This document shows, in pieces, positions 33,601-45,600 of a stretch of DNA of 64,000 bases. A model generated the notes under the pieces. It saw only the letters and a program-made list of their open reading frames with translations, did no database searches and was not told the origin of the DNA. The position numbers were made by a program, and so were the translations under genes. This DNA comes from Pseudo-nitzschia pungens (taxonomy: Eukaryota; Bacillariophyta; Bacillariophyceae; Bacillariales; Bacillariaceae): NCBI GenBank assembly GCA_037355855.1, contig CM074762.1:1860001-1924000 (forward strand), written 5' to 3'. Position 1 is the first letter of the stretch; each line of letters starts with the position of its first letter.

Positions 33601-36600
33601 GTTTTCTAGCCTTTCTCTTTCGACATCGGTTTTCTGTTGCTCCAGTTCTTTCATGTTTTGAATCTTCTCAGCTAGGCGACTGTCAGTTTCAAGTTTCTTC
33701 TGAACGGTAAGTTTGTCCTCTTTCGCAACCGAGCTTTCTACAGGTAGACGCCTTTCGTCGTGGAGTTCTTTAGAGGCAAGAGTGTGCTCTTTATCGAGCG
33801 TTTTTCTGCTTTCCTCGTTTGCTGTCGCTTTCTTTTTCGCGCCTTGAATTTTTTTATCTTTATTCTTATTGTGCATCGTTACTCTTTTGGGCATCATCCC
33901 CTCGACTTTTGGTACCGATTCGTCGAAATACGAGTCGGGTGGGTTCGACGTAGGGTCTGGTGAGAAATATTGTCCGCCCTCTTCTCCTTTCGAGTATTCT
34001 GCATCAAATGGTGCTGTCGCAGTTGGTTTACTTTCCTCATCTTCGGAAATCTTTGAATCTACATTATTGAAGTCACTTTCAGTTTCAAAAGGGATTGCAT
34101 CGTGGAAAATTTGACCGTAAAAATCATCCTCATCAATGCCATTAGCCTCAGTGGGGTTACTATTCTGTTTGAAATCATCATTATCTGAGAAGTTTTCATC
34201 TTTTTCTCGATTTCTTCCTCTTTGTTTTTTTCGCCTTGCCTTGAAGTCATACAAATCTACAAGCTCGTCATTGTCGAGACTTTCACCGATTTCCCATCGA
34301 CTGAGAAGATCTAGCTCGTATATACGATCCTCATCGACACTTTCACCATTTTCTTCCTTATCAAGGAGCTCATTCAATTCGTCAATTTCACCAGCAGAAA
34401 GCATTGATTGTCTTGAACTTAAACTATCGTCGGTCGATGCGGCAGAAGGTGCTTCTTCGGACTTTTTGTCTGTCGTATCAAATTGTTCATATTCGCTGCG
34501 TTTTTTCTTTTCAGGAGTTTCAAAAAGCATCGAGTCAGAACGCTTCTCTCGCGATTGATAACTTGTCAGTGAGCGTTCATCATGTGGTGGAGCACTAAAC
34601 CTGTGGGTCCTTGAATGAATCTTATCAGAATACGAATGGTAATCAGCGGTAACGGAATCTGGATCAGAGACGTTCTGATTGCTCTCACTTCTCCTACTAT
34701 CGCGCCTTCTATGAGAGCTCTGATTGGAATGGCAACTTGCATAATGACTACTCCCATCGTCTGCAACGACTCGACTTGATACTATGTCTCTCAAATCGAA
34801 TGGATTCCTGGACTGGTCTTCTGGGTGAACATAGGACATGGCTTCCAAGGATTCAGATTTCCTTCGTGAATGATCTGACCAACTTGGGCTCCCCATGGCC
34901 TCCGAAGATTTCTGCTGTAAAACGTCACTAAATGCTGATGACTCAGTGTATTCATCTCCGTTCTCCCCAACACTTATCTCTTTTGAGGATTCGGATCTAG
35001 TACTTGAATGGTCAGACCAACTTGAGCCCTGAACAGTCTTCGGAGGTTGGTGTGATATCATACCACTGAATGCTGAAGATTCTGTGTGCTCATTTCCTTC
35101 TTTGTGTTCTGTCGCATATGTCTCTTCTGGTGGTTTGGATCTGCTTCTTGAATGGTTGGACCAACTTGGGCTGCCAAAAGTATCTGAATGTTTGTTTGAC
35201 ATTGCATCACCACCAAATGCTGAAGCTTCCACTGTGTGCCCATCTTCTTCTTCTTTGTGTTCCATCACATATCTCTCTTCCGATGATTCGGATCTGCTAC
35301 TTGAGTGATCTGACCAACTTGGGCTACCAAAACTATCTGAAGGTTTGCTTGACATTGCATCACCACCAAATGCTGATGACTCAGTGTGTTCATCTTCTTC
35401 TTTGTGTTCCGTTACATGTCTCTCTCCTGATGATTTGGATCTGCTTCTTGAGTGATCTGACCAACTTGGGCTCTCCAAAGTCTTTGAAGGTTGTTGTGAT
35501 ATGATACCACCACCAAATGTCGAAGATTCTGAGTACTCGTCTACTTCTTCTTTGTGTTCCGTCACGTGTCTCTCTCCTGATGATTCAGGTCTACTGCTTG
35601 AATGGTCAGACCAACTTGAGCTCCCAAAAGTCTTGAGAGGTTTTTGTGGTATCATACCAACACCAAATGTTGAAAACTCTGCGTACTCGTCCTCTTCTTC
35701 TTTGTGTTCCGTCACATATCTCTCTCCCGATGATTCGGATCTGCTGCTTGAATGATTTGTTGAGAAACTTGAGATCCCAAAAGTCTTTGAAGGTTTCCTT
35801 TGTACACTGGCACCAAATGCTGATGACTTTGTGTGTTCATCTCCTTCTTTGTGTTCTGTCACATATCGCTCTCCGGATGATTCAGATCTGCTTCTTGAAT
35901 GATCTGACCAACTTGAGCTCCCAAAAGTCTTTGAAGGTTTCCTTCTTACACTGGAACCAAATGATGATGACGTTGTGTGTTCACCTCCTTCTTTGTGTTG
36001 CCTCACATATCTCTCTCCCAATGATTCGGATCTGCTTCTTGAATGATCTGACCAACTTAGGCTGCCAAAAGTCTCTACAGATTTGTCTGACATTACATCA
36101 CTACCAAATGCTGAAGATTCTCTGTAATCGTCTTCGTCTCCTTTGTCTTCTGTCTCATATCTCTCTTTTGATGATTCGGATCTGCTTCTTGAATGGTCGG
36201 ACCAACTTGGGCTACCAAACGTATCTGAAGGTTTGTTTGACATTATATCACCACCAAGTGCTGAAGATTCTGTGTGCTCATCATCATCTTCTTTGTGTTC
36301 CGTTACATATCTCTCTTCCAATGATTCGAATCTGCTTCTTGAATGATCTGACCAACTTGGGCTGCCAAAAGTATCTGAAGGTTTGTTTGACATTATCTCA
36401 ATACTAAATACTGAAGATTCTCTGTAATTGTCTTCATCTCCTTTGTCTTCTGTTGCATATCTCTTTTCCAATGATTCAGATCTGCTTCTTGGGTGATCTG
36501 ACCAACTTTGGCTACCAAAAGTATGGGAAAGTTTTTTTGACATTACATCACCACCACCAAATGCTGAAGATTCTGTGTGCTCATCATCATCTTCTTCTTT

Positions 36601-39600
36601 GTGTTCCACGACATATTTCCCTACTGAGGACTTGGATCTACTGCTGGAATGGTCGGACCAACTTGCTTTCTCAGAAGTCTTCAAAGGTTTTTTTGATGTC
36701 ATACCATCGAATGCTACTGATTCTGGGTGCTTACCATCATCTTCTTCATGTTGCAGTAAGAATTTCTCTACTGAGGACTTGGATCTACTGCCTGAATGGT
36801 CAGGCCAACTCGGGCTCCCAACTGTCTTGAAAGGTTTTCGTGATGTCATACCATCGAATCCCAATGAAATGCCAACTGTTTCAGAGGGTTCTTTCGATAC
36901 CCCACCATCAAATGTAGACGATTCCGCGTGTTCTTCTTCTTTGATGACATGTATCTCCCCAGAAAACTCAGATCTGCTACTTGACCAATCTGACAAGCTT
37001 GAGCTGCCAAGATTCTGTGAAGGTTTCTTTGATACCTTACGATCAACCTTGGATGCTTTCTCGTTTCCTTTTTCTCTGTGTTTTGCAACACGCCTACCTC
37101 CCGTGGGTTCAGACCTACTACTTGAATGGTCTGACCAACTTGAGCTGCCAAGATTCTTTGAAGGTTTCCTTGATACCTTACGATCAACCTTGGATGCTTT
37201 CCCGTGTCCTTCTTTTTCTTCGTGTTTTGCAACACGCCTTCCTCCCGTGGATTGAGACCTACTGCTTGAATGGTCTGATAAACTTGAGCTACCAAGATTC
37301 TTCAAAGATTTCATTGATGCCTCTCGACCAACCTTGGATGCTTTTTTGTGTTCGTCTGTTTGTTCGTGTTTTGCAAAACGCCTATCTCCCGTGGATTGAG
37401 ACCTACTGCTTGAATGGTCAGACCAACTTGAGCTGCCAAGATTCTTTGAAGGTTTCCTTGATATCTTACGATCAACCTTGGATGCTTTTTTGTGTTCGTC
37501 TGTTTGTTCGTGTTCTGCAACACGGCTTCCTCCCAAAAATTCAACACTGCTTCCTGAATGGTCTGGCAAACCTGAGCTGTCAACTTTCTTCGAAGCACTA
37601 AAATTGAATGCTGGTGATTCAGACTGGTTATCTCCTTGCATGTCACGCCTTTCTCCAGAAGACTCAGATCCGCTGCTTGAATGGTCTGACCAACTTGAGC
37701 CACCAAGATTCTTCAAAGATTTCATTGATGCCTCTCGACCAACCTTGGATGCTTTTTTGTGTCCTTCTGTTTGTTCGTGTTCTGCGAACACGCCTTCCCC
37801 CCATGGATTTAGAACTGCTGCCTTGAATGGTCAGACCAACTTGAGCTGCCAACATTCTTTATAGATTTCTTTGATACCTTTCGACCAACCTTGGATGCTT
37901 TCTTGTGTCCTTCTGTATGTTACGTGTTCTGCAACACGCCTTCCCCCCATGGATTTAGAACTGCTGCCTGAATGGTCAGACCAACTTGAGCTGCCAACAT
38001 TCTTTGTAAGGTTTAATTTCTGCACTTAACATTGAATGCTGGTGATTCAGATTGGTTACCTTCTTGCATGTCAAGTATTTCTCCAGATGACTCAGATCCG
38101 CTGCTTAGACCAATCTGACAAACTTGAACTACCAACAATCTTTGAAGGTTTAATTTGTGCACTACCACCGAATGCAGATAACTCGATATGTTCGTCCTCG
38201 TCTTTAATGTCATATCTCTCTTCTAAGGATCCAGAGGTACTGCGTGGATGGTCAGACCAACTTGAGCTATCGACAGTTTTGGAAGGTTTGTACGATACCT
38301 TGCCACCAAATGTAGGCAACATGGTTTGTTCACCCTCTTCGTCCATGATATATATCTGTTGTGAGGAATCAGAACTGTTCTTTGAATGGTCTGACAAACT
38401 TGAGCTATTGACACTTTTGGAAGATCTCTTTGAGCCCTTGCGACCCCCTTTCGACACTATCTTGTGTTCGTCTTCTTCTCTCGCTGCTGACGTGTCTTCT
38501 GGGAATTCCAACAGAATCTGCGAAGGGCTACTCGTCTCGGAAGGTCTTGATGCCTTGCGACCCAATTTAGATGTTTCCTCAAGTTCAGAGGGCTCTTGTC
38601 CAGGGAGGTTTCCACGCTCCACATGATCACTTGGAGAGCTACCAGAGCTTCTGGAACTGTCATACTTTGTACTACCCTCGTCGAATTCACCCCTACGGTC
38701 TTGATTGACACTTGACGAACGTTCTAAGTTGCTTGATTGGGTGAAATCGTCTGGCAATCGACCTTCTATTTCTGATTCACGGCATTCAAATTCATGCAAA
38801 GCATTCAACTCGCTTTCTGTCAGCTCTGCCCCGGACTGATGTCGTGAAAGGAGCTCTAATGTAGCTAAACGATCGGCATCGAATTCTGCTCCTCTGTTTT
38901 TGGCATCGATCAGGTCCAAAAGCTCACTTTGATGAGCCCGGTGTTTCTTTCTCGCATTTTGAAATTTCTTCAAATCTTTAAGATCCTCCGTATCAAATGA
39001 TGACACAGAACCTGTTCTGCCATTTATCAAACAACTCCAAGTTGCGCAATCGATCTTCAGGATATGGCTCGCCATTATCCTGCAAGTCGATCAAATGATC
39101 TAATTCCTCTAGTTCCCATGTTGAAAGGCTCGAGAAGCTGCCTTCGTGTATGTTTATCTGTACATTGTTCGCTCCGAGGTCATGTCCAGACGGGTCGCCG
39201 GTTGCTACAGAAGGACTTTTGGATTTTGGTGCCTGTTCTCTGCGTCCCGATGCTGTGGCAAAAATTGGTTCCTGCGACATATCCACGTGAGGATCAGGCA
39301 TTACATCAGATCCCAGCGCGATTTTCTCAAGAGCTCCGGAAACATTCTTTAGGTCCTCGACGTTCTCGTCCTGATACATGCGGTTTGAAGTATTCTCTGA
39401 TGATGGTATTGATGGCTCAGATATATTCTCGGGAGGATCTAACAAAAGACCGTGCCTTAGACCAATTTCAGTATTTTTGTCTTCCTCGTCGGCTTCTGAT
39501 GGGCTCAGATCTTCCAAATGAGCAGGTAGGCTGGAAGTATGGTATTCGTTCGATTTCAATACTGCTGGAAATAATGACTTGTCCGATATATTCTCAGGAG

Positions 39601-42600
39601 GATCCAACAAAACGTTGGAACGCAGAGGAATTTCTAGTTCAGTTTTGTCATCTTTTGGCTTCTTAAGATCCTCAAGATGAGCGGGAAGGCTTGAGATGCC
39701 GTCTTTTTTCGCTATAGGTGCCGAAGCTGATGGTTTTTGGTCCATCTCCTCTGGAGAATCCTCCGGAGAATCAGACAAACCGCCAGATTTGACAGGAACC
39801 TCAGCATCTCCTTTATCATCTTCTGGATTTCTTTGAATTTTTAGATCAGAGTTCGTTGCATCATTTGTTTCCGGAATTCCAAATAATCTCTGTTTTTCCA
39901 ATCCTGCGCCATACTCGATCTGATCTCTTCTCCTTGCCCTGAATTTGTTCAGATTACTCATCTCTTTCTCGGTAAGCCTGTCGCCATTTTGCCATCGATC
40001 GTACAAATCCAATTCATAAAGCCGATCTTCGTCAAATTCTTCCCCATTTTCTTGGCAATCTAACAAGTGGTCTAGCTCCCTAACTTCTTGTGATGAGAGG
40101 CTGTAGGAATCACTGACGCTTAGTAGCAATCGCTGTCTTCTTGAGGTTTCTGTCTCATCAGATGTATTGGGAGATGAGCTTGTGTTTTCCTGCACGGTAC
40201 TCGTTGATTCCATTCCCTGGAAGTTTGTGCTGGGCTCCACTTCTCTTGCACCCTGTACAGTGTTGACAATGTCATTGTTCAATCCTGGGTCGCTCGGTGT
40301 GAAAGAATTTTCTGTGTCATACGTTAAATGTGTCGATTGTGTTTCATTTCGAGACTGGTCTTCGTGTTCATGCGACTGTGCTTCTGTTTGAATCACCTGC
40401 ATTGAGAGTTCAGCAATGTTTCCAACTTCCTCGAATGTGTTCAGAGAGAGTTCCTCATCATCGACTGAGCTTACGTCAGATGTGCGTACAATGTAACTGA
40501 AAGTATCGTTTGGACTATCACTTCCAGAAGACTGTGAGCCTGAATTGTCATTACGTGGTAGGTCATGATAACTCGCGATTTCTTTTACATTGGTCACGAT
40601 GTTTCTAGCTATTTCACTGCCAGAATCTCTTCTAATGGAGTCATTTTCGGAGATATTCTCTAGTGAACGGGTCGATGATTCTTGGCCTGCAGTGTAGTCC
40701 CCTTCTCGACTGAGAACTGCGTTCTGGACAAGATTCCGAGCTACTGCACTGAGAGATTCATTGTCTACCGACAGTTTTGATGTGGAGGCTGATCCTCCTT
40801 CATCATCCTCCGTTTCCGAATTAACTGTATTTCTGGAGCTCAACGGTAAGATTGCGTTATTAATGAGCTTCCGAGCTGTCTCACGTACATATTCGCTTTC
40901 CACCGAAGTCGCTGGAGTACAGGTGGAGTCTTCTTCGGCTCCCTCAACATTGCGATGCGGTGACTTTCTTTCATTCTCTATATCACCTGTGTCTGCATAA
41001 TCCATAGCGGCGTTTACGATGTTTCTCGCGATAGCAGCAACATTGCTACTTTGCTCGGGTGTTGATGATGCTTGACGTAGATTGTTTGCATTTTTCACCA
41101 TCTGCTTCCTCTTGAGAAGGCATCGTATCATCCAAGTTTCTATCCAAAATTGAAGTTCCGATTGCCTTACTCAAAATATTACGAGCAATACCACCAATAT
41201 CTTCACTCTTCACGGAAGAATCACGCGTCGAAACAGAATGATCTTCCTCTTCCTTTTTTTCCATAGGTGCATTTTCGTACGTGCCAAGGCTAGACCCTTC
41301 ATCAGCGCTTCCGTCGAAAAGTGAGGCATCGATCAGCTTTGTTCAAAATACTTCGAGGGACATCCCCAATAGATTCGCTCTGAAAATTCATCATCGAAGA
41401 ATCATATGCCATACCAGACTCTTCGCATTCGTCGTCAACTTCATCTGTTTCACCTCCCAGTTTTGGCACTATTTTGCTCGAATCAGACGGATTTGTCATG
41501 TAAGCAGACAAATCGTCTTCGTCAGAGGCCTGAACTGCAGCGTTTACGATGCTGTGGGCGATCTTACCGACATCATCACTCCTTACGGAGAAATTTGATG
41601 TGGCGACAGACTCTTCGTAAATGCTGTCGTTTTCAGTTTCTATTCCAGCTCCCAAATCAACACTGACTTTCGAACTCTCTTCTTCATGCTTACTCTCGTC
41701 GGGGACGTAACCTATCATCATGTATTTCCGAAGGCTCAAATGCTTTTAACAAAATATTTCGGGCAATATGAGTGACATCGTCATCTTTCGTGTGCTCATT
41801 TGCGTCATAAGTTGCTGTTCGACTAGAGTGTTCATTATCTGACGCTCCGGACTCGATGTTTGCGATATCGCTTGATTCTTCCCCTTTCTCGTCGATGACT
41901 TCAAGGGCCGAAAAATTTTCATCTACTAGAGCGGTTCCAGCAGCTTGCTCAATAATGTTTTGGACAATATCATTTATATCGTTGGAGCTGGAAGCGACGA
42001 TCGCAATTGTGTCTGAGTCGTCATCACATCTCTCACTCTCATGAGAGAGAGAATCTTCGTCTTCGTCTCCACTATCGGGGGATCCTCGTCTGTCAAGTAA
42101 ACTATTTCCAAAGATTTTACCACGGCCGTCATTCCCAGATGTCGGAGAAGAAGTGTCAGTGATCCATGCAGAAGATTGACTGCTAGTTGATTCATATATG
42201 CTTCCATCTTCTTCGTCATCAAAATCATCTTTGTACGTCTCCGATGTGTCAACATGGGGAATGCTTCGTGCGTCACTCTCTCCTGCGGACGACGTCTCAT
42301 CACCTCTATTATACCCCATTGTAGTTGCTCTGGTGACAAGATTTAATGCGATACGTCGAAAATCCTCATTTTCCCCGGATGTTCTCATTTGATCGACTGT
42401 GCCCTCCGGTTGACTATTCGATTCATCATCTGAGGCAATTATTGAACCCTGGGACCCACTTACCATGGAGTGCGCACTCTCATTGTTTGCTCTCCTTGCA
42501 ACTCCCTGACCCTAGACCAATCTGATACTCTCTAGCACCATTGCTTCTATCAGAATCTAATCCATAGTCTCCCCGCTCGAGGTTTTGCGTGGATGATGAA

Positions 42601-45600
42601 TGGATATATCCACTTTCCTCTTCATCACTCGACAGCACTTCTTCTTCCTCGCTATACCCCCCAGTTGACTCGCTGTCATCAGTGTCTTCTTCGGAAGAAT
42701 AAGTGCTTGGTTGAATCAAATTGGTTTCCAGCATTTGGGATTCCTGCGTATCACTTCTTGCATCATCAGAAGAGTAATACGATGAATCGTCGTCCTCGTT
42801 TACTGGTACTGACGAATGGAAAGTAATCGAAGAATCCATGTGCGTGGATGAACCGATGAGGGAGCTTCTCATATTCGTTGATTCAGTTGGTTCTTTACTT
42901 GTGTTTTCCATCGGTTCCGCGCTAGTGTTTCTCAATTCACTGGATTCGGTTGGTTCGGCTGTCGTTGTTGATAACATCTCAACCATGCGTGTACTAAAAC
43001 TTTTTGATGTGCTGCTACCGCTGCGTGAGGTAGAGGTATCTTGATTTACTTTCGAGAATGGTTGCTTATGTTGTGAAATAATGTCAAAATCTGATTCATG
43101 AGCCTCGTCACAGGTAGGTAGCGAGGTTGTACTGGAAATTACATTCGCTGGCTGCAAAGTCATCTCATTTTCCTCACTGGGTGACTTGTGAATCGCATGA
43201 ACATTTTCCTCTCTTCTCAAATTTTCATCACGCCTTTCGTCAGTTTCGGAGTTTTCGTCATCATAATACTTTGCATCATCACTTTTCCCTTCTTGCTGTT
43301 GAGCATTCCGGTCTACACCATGAGTCATTTGTCTGATGTGTGCAGTGTCGATGCTAAACGCGAGAGCTAGAATTTCCAAATGAAGCCCTAGTAGTCGCAA
43401 TTGAATGATTAGATGTCATCGAGTATTGTAGGGTGCTATCACTGGTGACTATCATGATTTTGATGTTCATAGTCTTCCTCGTCGTGGTCTTCGAAAACTT
43501 GAGCCTCCCCGCTGCTAGGTGTGGAACCCAGCTCCCCACTAAGCATTTTTTCCACTTTCAATGACTGTCCTCCACGAGAGGAAGACGACCCTTTCAATGA
43601 CCCTGATTGGGACTTTTTGTGATCACTTGGCGGTTCTGATAAGTCTCTCATGGGGGTTGAAAAACGTTCATCATTTGCATTGCCATCTTCGCTTTGTTCA
43701 AATTTAGTCGACTGCTCGTTCTCGATTCCGCTCTTCTTCTTTGCTTCATCGTCTAGACGATTGGGAGGCGAGTATCTAGCACTTCGGTCCACAGAGCCCT
43801 CCCTCTCTTCGTTGATGATGTTTTTTTCTGCTTCACTGTCGTCATCTTTGTATCTACCGTCGCTGCCGTTTGCGTAGTCAGAGTCATTAGAGTCGTCGGA
43901 AATATTATCAGAGACTTCGTCGTCAGTGGACCGGTCGGAAGAAGAACCAGAATGCCTGTTCGGTGACGAACGCCCCGGACTACTATCTTGTGCAGTCAAG
44001 TATCCTTTCGGAACGGAGGATGACGAAACACGGTTTGACGCGTCGATTGCTTTTCTCTCAGCTTCATAGTGTAGACGTTGAGGCTTTTGCGGGCTATCTG
44101 TATCTTCCGAATCTTCGTCTTCTGATCGAGGTGATGAAGTACGCTTGGAGGGTGATTTTATTCGCCCTCTTCGTGGTTGCTCGGTGTCTTCTTCGGAGGA
44201 GGGTGGAGAAGGTACGCTTCGCCGTGTTGCAGCTTCCAGTCGACTCCGAAGTTCATTTGTCCTATTTGAAAACTGCTCAGATGATCCAGCACCAGCACCA
44301 GCAGACGACGACAAGGACGACGACGACGACGACGATTTAGAGGGCGATGACACATGCCGGGAGGGATTACTGAGATTTCGACTCATCTCGTGTGGCAGTG
44401 CTTGAATTAGAGGAAAATGTGGGGCGTTTGGGAGTATAGAATCTTCATGGACTCTGTTGTCGTCACTTTTCTGTTCGTCTAGATTGATAGTTGAAGATGT
44501 CAACATAGGTTGCTCTCGAAGAATAGCTGTCACATTACGACGGGATGCTGTAGGGTAGGACGCCTACCGAAGTCGATGATTCGGAAAATTCAGATTCGGA
44601 ATTCCATCTGGTCTCACCCAACTCTGTGGAAGATTCTCCACCCGTATGATCACTATCGTCATCGCCGTCATCGCTGTCGTCGATGTAGTCGCTGTGGTCA
44701 CTACCGTCACTACCGTCACTACCGTCACTGTCGTCACTACCGTCACTACCGTCACTGTCGTCACTGTCGTCGCTGTCGTCGCCGTCGTCGCCGTCGTCGC
44801 TGTCATCGTCGGCGATGGCAATAGCAGATTTGGTGGTTGCTCGTCGCTCCGTCGATTCTTCCTCGAATGAAGCCATCAAATCGTTCCCAAGTGGCTTATT
44901 CTGATTGATTTTCTCAAGAGCCTCATTCATTTTGAGAACGCCGACATCTGCCGGTAAATGAAAAGTCGACGTGTTGAAAATCGATGTTTCTACGGCTTCA
45001 GCGATGGTATCAAATTCATCGTCCATATCACCGTCTTCCTCATCGTCCTCGCTGAACGATTCAGGCTGCTGGGATCTGAACCGTCTTCGAGACGAAAAAG
45101 ACAATCGATCTATTAATCCGCTATCTTCCTCAGTTGCCATCGTCATGGTGATCGCTATCGCTGCCATGATCTTTGCAATCTTCGGGACCATCATTTTCAC
45201 TTTCATCATTTTCATTCACTTCGGCATATTCTTCATTTTCGGAAGCAAAAATTGTTGTTCTATCTAATTCAAGCTGTTGCTGTGCTTGTCGCCAAGTAAC
45301 TTTGGTAAGATCCTCCTCTGTAAGAAGTCGGTGAGCTCAGGGAGAATTCATTAATCGGTGAGCTCAAGTCAGAGTTGGTCGTATATAATCCTCCATCGAC
45401 TGCTTCAATTTGCTCGCCTGCCTCCTCCTCATCTTCTTCGAAAAACGGCATGTTGTGTTCAACTCCTGTCCGATTCAAGTATTCAATTTCTTTTTCCTCG
45501 ACTTCGTTGTTGGTTTCATGTTCATCATCCATTGAGGCTTCATGGTAGAGTTCCTTGTATGTGTCTCCTATTCGGTCCATAAATTCTATTTGTTCCTCTT

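Noticed and set aside
35070..37864. Several + strand frames of 100-250 codons with repeated LCVPSHISLPMIRICFL-like peptides
   Set aside because: They are antisense readings of the tandem coding repeats of the giant gene.
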